Below are positions 1 to 8,124 of a stretch of DNA of 64,000 bases, piece after piece. The translations under genes were made by a program, and so were the position numbers. The notes beneath the pieces are model-generated. The model was not told the DNA's origin. It worked only from the letters and a program-made list of their open reading frames with translations, and did not search any database. Where the stretch lies: contig NZ_JAAHHW010000006.1 of the NCBI RefSeq assembly GCF_010692325.1, positions 98,660-162,659 on the forward strand, in the 5' to 3' direction. Source of the stretch: Moorena sp. SIO3I8 (GTDB lineage: Bacteria > Cyanobacteriota > Cyanobacteriia > Cyanobacteriales > Coleofasciculaceae). Position 1 is the stretch's first letter, and each line of letters opens with the position of its first letter.

Positions 1-269
1 ATATGCCCTGTGCCATCAGCTGTTGGGCTGAAGCTGTTGATTTATTGCAATTACCTCTAGATCAATCAAAACAGCCCAGTGAAACGGTATCCACTTCATC
101 TGGACTGACCTTGTTGATGATTCAAACACTCCTGGAAGTGATGCAGGGGCGTATAGAAGTATTAGCGGTCCCCAGTGAAGAAGCTCAAAATGATGCCTCT
201 GCTGAGAATCTTACCCGGTTTCATGTTTCTATACCCCAGGGGATTCCTGAGATTGTAGAGCCTTACTAG
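1..269 (+). CDS. C-terminal end of a histidine kinase (partial, runs off the left edge)
   Basis: The reading frame is open from the window edge to a TAG at 267-269, so only the last ~88 codons are present. The segment SGLTLLMIQTLLEVMQGRIEV followed by LTRFHVSIPQ resembles the end of a HATPase_c domain, where the G2 box helix is followed by M-G-G-x-I and two final beta strands. This is a resemblance to the family, not a proven domain. The 3' end overlaps the convergent acetyltransferase gene by about 40 bp. The sensor part and true start lie outside the window, so the input signal is unknown. Confidence 0.5.
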   Translation, partial: MPCAISCWAEAVDLLQLPLDQSKQPSETVSTSSGLTLLMIQTLLEVMQGRIEVLAVPSEEAQNDASAENLTRFHVSIPQGIPEIVEPY

Positions 270-699
270 GGACTAGAGTAGCTAGAGGCTTATTGTACAA
301 GACCATTGTGGTACTGGAGTTCAGCTCAAAACCAATGCGTTCGTAAAAACTTTGTTGATGGGTGGTCATCAGATAAACTCTCTCTACTCGGCTCATCTGA
401 GGATGAGAGAGTGCGGTTTCCACTAGCTTACGCCCTAGCCCAGCCCCTCGATAGTCTGGGTGGATAACGACATCCCAAATGGTTGCCCGATAAATTCCAT
501 CAGAGGTAGCTCTGGCTAATCCAATCAGCTTCTGGTTATCCCAGACACTGATGACAGGATCACTGTTAGCGATCGCAACTTGCCAATCCTCGATTTTTCG
601 GTCTTTTGCCCAAAAAGCACCTAGGTTAAACAATTGTTGTAGCTGGTAATAGTCGATTTTAGATTTGCGATCGCAAAACTGAATATGGCGGTAGTCCAT
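229..699 (-). CDS. GNAT family N-acetyltransferase
   Basis: A 156-aa protein of normal length for a single GNAT domain. The acetyl-CoA pyrophosphate-binding motif is visible as HPDYRGAGLGRKLV around residues 79-92 (the R/Q-x-x-G-x-G/A pattern), preceded by a beta strand (ATIWDVVI) and followed by the usual YERIGFE near the C terminus. The family transfers an acetyl group from acetyl-CoA to an amine on a small molecule or protein; the substrate cannot be read from sequence. The gene stands alone, convergent with the kinase fragment on its left and divergent from recJ on its right. Confidence 0.85.
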   Translation of the reverse strand: MDYRHIQFCDRKSKIDYYQLQQLFNLGAFWAKDRKIEDWQVAIANSDPVISVWDNQKLIGLARATSDGIYRATIWDVVIHPDYRGAGLGRKLVETALSHPQMSRVERVYLMTTHQQSFYERIGFELNSSTTMVLYNKPLATLVPSKALQSQESPGV

Positions 700-1043
700 A
701 GTTGCAAAAGTTCCTTCTGATTTTGTTAAACGTGCCTTTAAATTGACTTAATTGACTAATTTTATTCGGGAAGAAGTTTAATGAAAATTTTTTAATTTTA
801 AATAGGGTTCATATCATGTACTATTGACTACTTTTAAATAATATAAACCAGGGAAAATTTTCTGATTAATTAACAATTTAAAATTGAAAATTAATCAGGA
901 TTAAACGGGTTTGCAGACAGCTGTTCAAGATATATCTATCGATAGCTTATCTCTGGCTTGGCAAACCCAGGGATCTGAGTATTACAAAATGTTAAGATTA
1001 TAACTGATTGTAATTATCTCAGTCAAATCCAATAACTGATCCC
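700..1043. other. AT-rich intergenic region upstream of recJ
   Basis: No gene was found in these 344 bases. The stretch is A/T-rich, with a partly self-complementary run around 860-900 (TTAACAATTTAAAATTGAAAATTAA). It must hold the divergent promoters for the acetyltransferase and recJ, but no clear -35/-10 pair can be assigned with confidence. Confidence 0.4.
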
Positions 1044-3095
1044 ATGGGTGATAGTATGGGCTATTGTTGTTCGATCACGACACCTGTGCACAACCACCTC
1101 TCACCCACCCCATCCAAACCCCATCCCCAATTGCCTAATCAGCGTTGGGAAATTGCCCCCCTCAAAACTGAACAAGCTAACCAACTCGCCCAAGCTAGAG
1201 GCATTTCCCCCCTAATCGCTCAACTCCTTATTAATCGGGGTATTGAAACCTCTGAACAAGCGCAGGTTTTCCTCAATCCCCTATCTCAGGTGATGCCTGC
1301 ACCAATTGATGAATTTCCCGATTTGGCAATTAGTGTCGAGATGCTCACTGAAGCGATCGCAAATCAAGAAAAAATCGCTATCTGTGGAGACTACGATGCT
1401 GATGGCATGACCAGCACGGCTTTGTTACTCAGAGCATTACGCTGGTTGGGGGCGGATGTAGACTACGCCATCCCGAGCCGGATGACAGAGGGTTATGGCA
1501 TCAATACACGGATTGTGGAAGAATTTGCGGAGGAAGGGGTGGGTGTGATTTTAACGGTTGATAATGGTATTGCTGCCCATGAACCTATCGCTAGAGCTGT
1601 AGAACTGGGAATAACGGTTATTGTAACTGACCACCATGACCTACCTCCAGAACTTCCAGACGCTGATGCCATTCTCAATCCTAAGCAATTGCCGGAAGAG
1701 TCACCCTACCGAAGTTTAGCTGGTGTAGGGATAGCTTACATTTTAGCTATCTGTCTAGCACAAGAACTGGGTCAACTCAAAGGCTTGACGCAACAGCTGT
1801 TAGAACTATTTACTCTGGGAACTATTGCGGATTTAGCCCCTTTAACGGGGATCAACCGACGTTGGTTAAAGCGAGGCTTAGGGTTATTGCCTCAATCTCA
1901 ATTAGCAGGAGTTCAAGCATTAATCGAGATAACTGGGGTTAAAGATGACCAAAAATCCCTTAAGCCGGAGGATATTGGATTTAGACTAGGACCAAGAATT
2001 AACGCTATTGGTCGCTTATCGGATCCCCAAATTGTAATTGAACTGCTGACGACTACTGCACCCGAAGTAGCACGTGAGAGGGCAATGCAGTGTGAAGAAG
2101 TGAACCAACGGCGTCAGCAATTGTGTGCTGATATTGAACAAGATGCGATCGCATTTATTGAAGACACTGGAATAGATTGGCAACAGAAGCGAGTATTAGT
2201 GATTGTCCAACCGAATTGGCATCATGGAGTGATTGGCATTGTTGCCTCCCGATTAGTAGAGCGCTATGGTGTCCCAGTCTTTATTGGAACCTATGAAGAC
2301 GACGACCAACAACACATTCGCGGTTCAGCAAGGGGCATAACTGAATTCAATATTTTTGAAGCCTTAGAGTTCTGCAAAGAGTTACTGGGCAAATATGGAG
2401 GACACAAAGCAGCTGGCGGATTTTCCCTACCTGCTGAGAACTTAAGCGCTTTTGAAGAATCCCTTAGCCGTTTTGCCCATCAATCTCTAAAACCTGAACA
2501 CCTCAAACCCCTAGTTGCTATCGACGCTAGCCTAGAATTCCCTCAAATTACCTCTAACCTCTACCAGCAATTAGATCTGCTTCACCCCTGTGGCATTGGC
2601 AATCGGGATCCTGTCTTTTGGAGTGCCAATGTCCAAATCCTTGAGCAACGAGTTGTTGGTAAGGGACACATTAAGCTTACCTTGAATCAGGACAATCAAC
2701 CAGTCACGATTCAAGCTATTGCTTGGCGTTGGGGGGAATACTTCCCTTTACCTAAACGAGTAGATATTGCCTACAAGTTGCGAGAGCATCATTGGGAGGG
2801 CAACACGACCATTGAGTTAGAGTTAGTGGGTGTCCGTCTACCCGTAGTTACTAGTACCTCAAGCCCCAAAAAAGCAGAATTTTATTACAATCAGCGCCGC
2901 TACACCTGTAGCCTTTGGGAATCTTTAAATGAACTAAGGATTAGAAACCCGGAAGGGAAAGTCCTAGCGATTCAGAAAGGACAACGCATTGGACTTTTGG
3001 GTACTAAACGGGAAGATGCTAAAGAAGTTAATGTCACTAAACCTCCTTACTACCCCTTGATCAAAGCAGCAACTCGTGCGTTGGGACTCAGCTAA
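1044..3095 (+). CDS. recJ: Single-stranded-DNA-specific 5'-3' exonuclease RecJ
   Basis: A 683-aa DHH/DHHA1-superfamily nuclease acting in recombination repair and mismatch repair in the cytoplasm. The catalytic metal-binding motifs are visible: GDYDADGMTSTALL near residue 116, LTVDNGI near 170, VTDHHDLP near 193, and the DHHA1 glycine motif GKYGGHKAAGGFS near 448-460. An OB-fold-like segment follows. The ~100 C-terminal residues containing YYNQRRYTCSLWE look like a cyanobacterial extension. The first ATG (1044) is followed by another at 1056; conserved sequence (RWEIAPL) begins only around residue 34, so the start is uncertain. The gene stands alone. Confidence 0.95.
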   Translation: MGDSMGYCCSITTPVHNHLSPTPSKPHPQLPNQRWEIAPLKTEQANQLAQARGISPLIAQLLINRGIETSEQAQVFLNPLSQVMPAPIDEFPDLAISVEMLTEAIANQEKIAICGDYDADGMTSTALLLRALRWLGADVDYAIPSRMTEGYGINTRIVEEFAEEGVGVILTVDNGIAAHEPIARAVELGITVIVTDHHDLPPELPDADAILNPKQLPEESPYRSLAGVGIAYILAICLAQELGQLKGLTQQLLELFTLGTIADLAPLTGINRRWLKRGLGLLPQSQLAGVQALIEITGVKDDQKSLKPEDIGFRLGPRINAIGRLSDPQIVIELLTTTAPEVARERAMQCEEVNQRRQQLCADIEQDAIAFIEDTGIDWQQKRVLVIVQPNWHHGVIGIVASRLVERYGVPVFIGTYEDDDQQHIRGSARGITEFNIFEALEFCKELLGKYGGHKAAGGFSLPAENLSAFEESLSRFAHQSLKPEHLKPLVAIDASLEFPQITSNLYQQLDLLHPCGIGNRDPVFWSANVQILEQRVVGKGHIKLTLNQDNQPVTIQAIAWRWGEYFPLPKRVDIAYKLREHHWEGNTTIELELVGVRLPVVTSTSSPKKAEFYYNQRRYTCSLWESLNELRIRNPEGKVLAIQKGQRIGLLGTKREDAKEVNVTKPPYYPLIKAATRALGLS

Positions 3096-3096
3096 G

Positions 3097-3275
3097 GAGT
3101 TGAAAGTTGACAAGTTACAGGTTGCTGACAAGTTGAAAGTTAACAAGTTATAGGTTGCTGGCGAGTTGAAAGTTAACCAGTTACAGGTTGCAGGTTTTCT
3201 ACTGAACCTTGGCCAAAAGGCCACGCGTGCGCGTTCAACCTTCAACCTTCAACCTTCAACCCCGTCACCTTCAAC
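3097..3275. repeat. Degenerate 7-bp tandem repeats plus a GC-rich dispersed repeat
   Basis: Downstream of recJ there are many variants of a 7-bp unit (AGTTGAA, AGTTAAC, AGGTTGC; on the right end CAACCTT), interrupted around 3209-3232 by a copy of the GC-rich repeat (TTGGCCAAAAGGCCACGCG). Reading frames that cross it are translations of the repeat and are not genes. Confidence 0.85.
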
Positions 3276-3281
3276 CCTCTA

Positions 3282-3416
3282 TTAAAGGTCGCCTCTAAGA
3301 GCATATAGGGCGAAAATGACCACTGGACCAGCAATCACAACAGCTGCCAGCATAGTCAACTGAGCAATCAATACCCAATCGATGTTACCTATAAAATCTA
3401 AAAAAGCTAAATACAT
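3282..3416 (-). CDS. psb30: Photosystem II reaction centre protein Psb30 (Ycf12)
   Basis: A 44-aa single-membrane-span protein. After a short N terminus (MYLAFLDFIGNIDW) comes IAQLTMLAAVVIAGPVVIF, then ALYALRGDL at the end. This matches the Ycf12/Psb30 pattern known to me (E-x-I-A-Q-L, a span with S/A-G-P-x-V, then a short R-G-N/D-L tail). Psb30 is a small peripheral subunit of the PSII core in the thylakoid membrane. The N terminus is about ten residues longer than in typical homologues, so a shorter start is possible, although no internal ATG sits at that place. Confidence 0.85.
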   Translation of the reverse strand: MYLAFLDFIGNIDWVLIAQLTMLAAVVIAGPVVIFALYALRGDL

Positions 3417-3617
3417 GTGTTCTCCAGAATTAACCCAACAAAGCCGATGGTGACTAATCACAATCCATCCCTTAGATATTACTGGGTAATGATCTGTTTT
3501 TTTTAAGTAAGTTTACAAAAATATACAAAACTCAACGGCAAGCCTGACCACACCTATCACGGGTGAAAACTCGCTAAGCTAGATCTACTTTAAGTTTGTA
3601 GCTCTTTTTTCAAAGTC

Positions 3618-3971
3618 ATGGCCACTTGGAGTTGTGTAAAGCAATGTGGCGCTTGCTGTCATCTTGACCCAGCTGAGCGTCCAGGATTAGAGGAGTATCT
3701 GCTACCAGAAGAGCTAGCGCTATATTTGAGTATGGTAGGTGAGGGGGGATGGTGTATAAATTTCGACCACACCACCCGTGAATGTCGTATTTATCCCCAT
3801 CGACCTCGTTTCTGTCGGGTGGAACCTGAGGTATTTCAGGATATGTATGGGGTGGAGGAAGCAGATTTAAATGATTTTGCCATTGACTGCTGTTTGGAGC
3901 ACATTGAAGCACTTTATGGAGATTGCTCTCTGGAAATGCTGCGCTTTGAGCGGGAAATATGGAGGGAATAG
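3618..3971 (+). CDS. YkgJ-type cysteine-cluster protein
   Basis: A 117-aa protein with the YkgJ/UPF0153 arrangement: CVKQCGACC near the N terminus (residues 5-13), then CINFDHTTRECRIYPHRPRFCR around residues 43-64, and a final CC pair near residue 94. The family is proposed to bind zinc or an iron-sulfur cluster through these cysteines; its role is not established. It ends 67 bp before trpF on the same strand, so the two may be co-transcribed, but a repeat lies between them. All expected cysteines are present and the gene looks intact. Confidence 0.85.
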   Translation: MATWSCVKQCGACCHLDPAERPGLEEYLLPEELALYLSMVGEGGWCINFDHTTRECRIYPHRPRFCRVEPEVFQDMYGVEEADLNDFAIDCCLEHIEALYGDCSLEMLRFEREIWRE

Positions 3972-3985
3972 GGAAAATCGAAATT

Positions 3986-4038
3986 AATGAGTAACGAGTA
4001 ACGACTAACAAGTAACGACTAACAAGTAACAAGTAACA
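3986..4038. repeat. 7-bp tandem repeats abutting the trpF start codon
   Basis: Variants of a 7-bp unit (GTAACGA, CTAACAA, GTAACAA) run right up to the trpF ATG at 4039. They fill the position where a Shine-Dalgarno sequence would be; no AGGAG-like motif is present. Confidence 0.85.
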
Positions 4039-4671
4039 ATGCGTGTAAAAATTTGTGGCATTACGAAACCGGAGCAAGGAAATGCGATCGCAAAATTGGG
4101 AGCAACAGCATTAGGCTTTATTTGTGTACCAGGCTCTCCTCGTTACGTTACACCCCAGCAAATTCAAGTCGTGGTCAACCACTTGTCCGTATCAGTTGAC
4201 CGCATTGGTGTGTTTGCTAATACCTCTACGGAAGAAATCACTCAAATTGTCGCTGATTCAGGGATAAATGCCGTTCAGCTGCATAGTAATGAATCCCCAG
4301 AATTTTGCCAAAAGCTGCGCCAAGCTTTACCAGAGATTGAAATTATTAAAGCCTTAAGGATAAGAACTCCAGAATGTTTAAATCAGGCAGATAGTTATTT
4401 GAGTTGTGTAGATACACTATTGCTAGATGCTTACCATCGAAAAATGTTGGGCGGCACTGGTAAAACCTTAGACTGGCAAAGGCTACAAAAATTTCGTCCC
4501 ACTATCCCTTGGTTACTAGCTGGTGGCTTGACACCAGATAATGTCTTAGATGCCCTAACGTTGGTGCAACCCAGTGGGATTGATCTATCCAGTGGTGTAG
4601 AGCGAACACCAGGTGATAAAGATTTAAAAAAGGTTGCTCGGTTATTCGAGAAATTAGGATCAAGAGTTTAA
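4039..4671 (+). CDS. trpF: Phosphoribosylanthranilate isomerase (tryptophan synthesis)
   Basis: A 210-aa (beta-alpha)8-barrel enzyme that converts N-(5'-phosphoribosyl)anthranilate to CdRP, the third step of tryptophan synthesis. The N-terminal motif [14 protein letters not shown] contains the catalytic cysteine (Cys6). [22 protein letters not shown] and the phosphate-binding [11 protein letters not shown] and GIDLSSGVE motifs follow in the expected order. The catalytic Asp is probably in LLLDAY (near residue 131). Length is normal. The start is chosen from family homology because the upstream sequence is tandem repeat without a ribosome-binding site. No other trp gene is nearby, as is common in cyanobacteria. 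Confidence 0.95.
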   Translation: MRVKICGITKPEQGNAIAKLGATALGFICVPGSPRYVTPQQIQVVVNHLSVSVDRIGVFANTSTEEITQIVADSGINAVQLHSNESPEFCQKLRQALPEIEIIKALRIRTPECLNQADSYLSCVDTLLLDAYHRKMLGGTGKTLDWQRLQKFRPTIPWLLAGGLTPDNVLDALTLVQPSGIDLSSGVERTPGDKDLKKVARLFEKLGSRV

Positions 4672-4782
4672 GGTTGAAGGTTAAAATTTAAATGTTTAAT
4701 GTTAAGTGTTAAATGTTGAAGGTTGAAGGTTGAAGGTTGTTGGCCTTTGGCGTTCGGTGTAGGGTAGGTTTAAGATTAAAGA
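4672..4782. repeat. 7-bp tandem repeats and a dispersed GC-rich repeat
   Basis: Units such as AAGGTTG and AAGGTTA follow trpF. A dispersed element (GGCCTTTGGCGTTCG followed by GTAGGGTAGGTT, 4742-4770) recurs almost unchanged at 63665-63690 inside a coding region. Confidence 0.8.
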
Positions 4783-5262
4783 TCAATAGTCAACAGTCAA
4801 CAAGGTTTGGGATGATTCTAATGGAATGGTAAAGTGGAATTGACTACCTTGATTTTTCCCCTCAGACTTAGCCCAAATTTTTCCACCCATACCTTTAATA
4901 ATCTGACGACAGATAGCTAGACCAAGACCTGTGCCACCAACAGTGCGTCGGAGTGAATCTTCCTCTTGATAAAAACTCTCAAATATTGCGTCTAGCTGAC
5001 TCGGTTCAATACCCCTACCAGTATCTGCTACAATTAGCTCTAGCATGGGATTACCGTGGCGATTCTTGGTTACGAATCCTATCGACTCTGGTTGAGTTTC
5101 ATTGATTTGGGCTTGGATAGTGATTTTACCCCCTGGCTCAGTAAACTTACAGGCATTATCTAGGAGTTTGGTTAAGACTTCTACCAACCGTTCTTTTGAA
5201 CCTATAGAAAACTGTAGATCCGGGCTACGGTAATCCCATTCAGGCGAGATTTTAAGCAGTAT
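4783..5262 (-). pseudogene. Truncated histidine kinase (HATPase_c domain only)
   Basis: This is the C-terminal catalytic domain of a sensor kinase. The N box is LVEVLTKLLDNACKF, followed by G1 LIVADTGRGIEPSQLDAIFESFYQ and G2 GGTGLGLAICRQIIKGMGGKIWA, and it ends in a normal ...SQFHFTIPL tail. Kinase-like sequence continues upstream of the first usual start codon (ISPEWDYRSPDLQF) as far as about 5260. There it meets the end of a TnpB element. The sensor, HisKA helix and start are missing from this side, and I find no matching 5' part beyond the transposon, so the gene is probably dead. The ATP-binding domain may still be translated from an alternative start (TTG at 5187). Confidence 0.75.
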
Positions 5263-5268
5263 TGCCTG

Positions 5269-6738
5269 CTACTGCGCGATTGCTGAAGGCTTGACCAAAA
5301 ATCCCCAGTTAGAGATGCTGTAGTAATCGTGCCGACGATTGATTACAGCACTCGCCTGTATTTGCTTATTCAGTTGATTCCACCAGTACCAAACGTGTTT
5401 GCTCGGATTCACTCCGATCAAAGCGGTTAAGGCACTGGGTAGTCTTTCACTCAATCCCATACCGCGTCTAGCAATCACCAACGCGGCCACTTCATCGCTG
5501 GCAAGTCCATACATCCGGGCGTACTTCACCATCCCGATCAAACTGCTATAAGCAGGGTTGACCGTGAAGACATAGACGCCACGGTTAGAGCAAATCGAAT
5601 TCAGCAGCTCAAAGAATCGGCTATAGGCCCACCCTGATAGCATTCGAGCGTATTTCCGTCCCAATTCTCTGAATGCTTCTTTTTTCTTGCCAAAATCTAA
5701 GGTTTCGTGGACTATCGGACATTGATAAGTTTTAGCCAGCGTCACCAGTTGTAGACAAGCATCAACTATCTGAGCATCCTGTTTGCCACTGGGTAGACCT
5801 TGCTGTAACGGGATTTGTCCGTGAGCTTTCAGGTTTCCATCAGCGTCAACATAAGCCCACCCAACGCTACTTGGGTTGAGATCGATACCGATACAGCCAT
5901 ATCGGGAATGCTGTGAGACACGCTGAAGCTTAGCAGGCGTGAACTGAACAGCCGCTACCCACTTGTGATCTTTGCGGTAGAAATGCCAGGTTCTAGAACC
6001 ATCGTCAGGCAGGCGGTTGATGTTGCGGTCAAAGTCACCGATAACTGCCGAAACGTATTGTCCATACTTGGACTCAAGACATTTGGGAACTCGGAAGCGG
6101 ATCGTTTCACCGTCCCATTGACAAACCTGATTTCCCCAGGTCTCATCTTTGCTACCAACAACAAATACCTGACCGTAAGGCACCTTAACCTGTAGCTGAG
6201 CTACTTTCAACCCTTCGATTTTTCTCTCTAGGTGGGCGATATAACGTTTCTTGTGATGGATTTGGAAGCGTAGATTTTGCCAATTGGTGTCACGATATCG
6301 TAACGAACAAGACAGTGGGAATTTACAACCAGTTTTACTGTTCTGCCAGTTCTTTTTAGCGTAGAATTTTCGACCATTAGCTAATCGCTTCTGTGCTTTC
6401 CTCAAGCAGTCCTTAGCGCTTTTGAACTTACCTGACAGTTGCTCAATGTGGTTTTGTCTACACTCGGCCGCAGAATCCACAGCGCCTTTAGCACTAGCAA
6501 TCACACCGTTAGCGTGACGTTTGTTAATACCGTAAGTCTGCTGTAGGTAAGTGTTCCACTGCCCTTTGTTGAAGTCACCTGATCGCAACTGGGTAACCGT
6601 TTCGATTTTTGCCTGACGGAATATCTGTGAATACTCAAACAGAAACATCTCAAAGTCGCTGCAACCTAGAGCGTTCATTCGCTCTGACAGTTGCGGCAAG
6701 GCTTTGCAGTAGGTAAGAGTAGTCGGTTTTTTCTTCAT
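5269..6738 (-). CDS. tnpB: TnpB-related RNA-guided nuclease, zinc-ribbon-less variant
   Basis: A 489-aa RuvC-type protein, larger than a typical ~400-aa TnpB. Acidic catalytic residues are visible: Asp286 (IGIDLNPSSVGWA), Glu345 (PIVHETLDFGKKK) and Asp415 (ASDEVAALVIARR). The paired CxxC zinc ribbon normally found between the second and third motifs is absent; that stretch reads RGVYVFTVNPAYSSLIGM. A basic helical region (residues 90-180) probably contacts the guide RNA. Other TnpB proteins are omega-RNA-guided DNA endonucleases that promote transposon retention; that is family knowledge. The gene is divergent from an RHH gene with 40 bp between start codons, over an inverted repeat. No frameshift or stop is seen. 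Confidence 0.85.
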   Translation of the reverse strand: MKKKPTTLTYCKALPQLSERMNALGCSDFEMFLFEYSQIFRQAKIETVTQLRSGDFNKGQWNTYLQQTYGINKRHANGVIASAKGAVDSAAECRQNHIEQLSGKFKSAKDCLRKAQKRLANGRKFYAKKNWQNSKTGCKFPLSCSLRYRDTNWQNLRFQIHHKKRYIAHLERKIEGLKVAQLQVKVPYGQVFVVGSKDETWGNQVCQWDGETIRFRVPKCLESKYGQYVSAVIGDFDRNINRLPDDGSRTWHFYRKDHKWVAAVQFTPAKLQRVSQHSRYGCIGIDLNPSSVGWAYVDADGNLKAHGQIPLQQGLPSGKQDAQIVDACLQLVTLAKTYQCPIVHETLDFGKKKEAFRELGRKYARMLSGWAYSRFFELLNSICSNRGVYVFTVNPAYSSLIGMVKYARMYGLASDEVAALVIARRGMGLSERLPSALTALIGVNPSKHVWYWWNQLNKQIQASAVINRRHDYYSISNWGFLVKPSAIAQ

Positions 6739-6748
6739 ACGTGCTATT

Positions 6749-6773
6749 ATAACACAGTAAAATCATGTGTTAT
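6749..6773. promoter_or_regulatory. Palindromic operator candidate between tnpB and the RHH gene
   Basis: A perfect inverted repeat ATAACACA-N9-TGTGTTAT lies in the 40-bp divergent intergenic region. Its position and symmetry suit binding by an RHH dimer, such as the product of the neighbouring gene. A related AACAC/GTGTT motif occurs in the second TnpB element (14476-14487). Confidence 0.6.
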
Positions 6774-6778
6774 GAATC

Positions 6779-6952
6779 ATGGCAAAAACATTAACTATAG
6801 ACATTTCAGACGACGGGCAAGCGATTATAGAAAGATATTTTCAGCGCTCAAAAAGGTCTCAGACCGATGTGATCAGAGACTTAATTAGAACTGTGGTGAA
6901 AAATCGGCTTAAACGCCTAGAAAAATCTACAGATAGTCCATTGAATCAATAG
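6779..6952 (+). CDS. Small ribbon-helix-helix protein divergent from tnpB
   Basis: A 57-aa ORF starting MAKTLTIDISDDGQ. It is predicted as one beta strand (TLTIDIS), then two helices (GQAIIERYFQ and SQTDVIRDLIRTVVKNRLKR), the order and size of an Arc/CopG-type RHH DNA-binding protein. Such proteins dimerise and insert the paired strand into the major groove of an inverted repeat. The perfect inverted repeat 6 bp upstream of its ATG is an obvious candidate site, suggesting control of both itself and tnpB. The stop is at 6950-6952. The assignment is by pattern only; a different small DNA-binding fold is possible. Confidence 0.65.
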   Translation: MAKTLTIDISDDGQAIIERYFQRSKRSQTDVIRDLIRTVVKNRLKRLEKSTDSPLNQ

Positions 6953-7016
6953 ATTTTCGTATGCTGTTTACAAACCATTTTGATCAAACCAACCCTTTTG
7001 ATCAAGGGATTATTTA

Positions 7017-7649
7017 TTAGTTGTTAGCTGTTAGCTTTTGGAAGTTTGAATATTCACTACTGAGTTGATCTGGTACCGTTGCCCCAGAAAGCTCAGCCTG
7101 ACCCAAATCTACATCACACAGACTAACCCGTCTCAAGTCTACCTGACTCAAAATTGCTCCACTCAAGTTTGCTTGAGAAAGGTCAGCATCACACAAATTT
7201 GCTCTAGTCAAGTCTGCCTGGTGCAGACAAGCACCAGTCAAGTTAGCCCCTCTTAAGTCAGCGTAGCGTAGGTCTGCCCTGGTTAAATTGGCTCCTCGCA
7301 AATCGGTATCCTGAAGAACGGTTAATCTTAAATCGGCTCGGGTTAGAATAGCTTGGCGCAGGTTTACTCTAGTCAGATTCGCCCGAATCATAAATGCCTG
7401 ACTCAAGTTAGCCTGCACTAGAGAGGTTTTTTTCAAATTGGTTCGCCACAGTTTCGCTCCAGTCAGATTTGCCTGATTAAGGTTGACTTCCTGTAAAACC
7501 GCGAGACTCAGGTTGGCGTCAGCTAGGTTGACTCGTCTGAAAATTACTCCAGTCAGATTGACTTCACTCAGGTTGATTTGCTGGAGATCTACTCCACGGA
7601 AATCCCTCTCACCTGCTGAATAACGCTCTAGAAGCTCAATAGTATCCAT
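7017..7649 (-). CDS. Pentapeptide repeat protein
   Basis: About 210 residues made almost entirely of A(D/N)LXX repeats (for example ANLTGAKLWRTNLKKTSLVQ), which fold into a right-handed quadrilateral beta helix. The start is placed at MDTIELLERYSAGERDF (7649) because this opening recurs in cyanobacterial pentapeptide proteins and the 13 residues upstream look unrelated. The fold can mimic DNA or act as a binding scaffold, but the role here cannot be read. It has no signal peptide, so it is probably cytoplasmic. It sits next to the TnpB element, whose far end falls close to its stop codon. Confidence 0.85.
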   Translation of the reverse strand: MDTIELLERYSAGERDFRGVDLQQINLSEVNLTGVIFRRVNLADANLSLAVLQEVNLNQANLTGAKLWRTNLKKTSLVQANLSQAFMIRANLTRVNLRQAILTRADLRLTVLQDTDLRGANLTRADLRYADLRGANLTGACLHQADLTRANLCDADLSQANLSGAILSQVDLRRVSLCDVDLGQAELSGATVPDQLSSEYSNFQKLTANN

Positions 7650-7689
7650 TTGGGGTATCCATAGCTGGCAGCTGCGCCAACATGACATA

Positions 7690-8124
7690 GTGTTAATTTT
7701 AATGTAACATAATGTTAAGAATACTTTTTGTATGTAAATGATTATGTTAAATTAGGAAGTTTTATCCGGAGATAAGCTATTCTTATCGGTGCCTGCAATC
7801 GATTGGTGATAAAATATGAAGCTTACCCGAACAGGTAAGTGTCGGCTTCAAGCTAACCCTAGCTATTCCTTGTGCTTTTAAGCTGGCGTAAAGTCTTTGC
7901 TGACTTGGTGTGGGATGCCACAATAGAGATCCAACTGAAGATCTAAGAGCAGTTTTGACCATTGATAGCCCAATAGCTGATTTGGAGGTAAGCTCAGAAT
8001 AAGCTGTTGCTGTAACCAACGCTATGGTCTACTGATTTTAAAACTGCGTTCACCAGATCGAATGTTGCTCTGATGATTATCATCAATCTGTTGTGATTAG
8101 CCGTTCTGATAAGGAAAAATTGCC
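7690..8124. other. Intergenic region with no supported gene
   Basis: About 435 bases without a convincing gene. A 78-codon minus-strand frame (7783-8019) has no recognisable domain and no clear ribosome-binding site. The region should carry the divergent promoters of the pentapeptide and Hpt genes. An AAGGAAAAATTGCC stretch just before 8125 may serve as a ribosome-binding site for the GTG start there. Confidence 0.4.

Larger units (their letters stand above)
5247..7000 (-). mobile_element. TnpB transposon with a divergent RHH gene (no TnpA)
   Basis: The unit contains tnpB (minus strand) and a 57-aa RHH gene (plus strand), with no Y1 transposase. One end lies just past the tnpB stop, where GCAGTA and TACTGC form a small stem (about 5250-5275). 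The other end probably lies between the RHH stop (6952) and the pentapeptide gene, where TTGATCAAA occurs twice (about 6979-7006). A TTGAT pentamer is the known target and TAM of ISDra2-like elements. Without tnpA, mobility would depend on a transposase in trans. Exact ends are estimates. Confidence 0.6.

Noticed and set aside
2964..3245. 93-codon minus-strand frame over the recJ end
   Set aside because: It lies over recJ and the 7-bp repeats and shows repeated NLLTFN-like translation.
5965..6195. 76-codon plus-strand frame inside tnpB
   Set aside because: Shadow of the minus-strand tnpB gene, with no features of its own.
7783..8019. 78-codon minus-strand frame between the pentapeptide and Hpt genes
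   Set aside because: No recognisable domain, membrane segment or ribosome-binding site, and the composition does not look coding.
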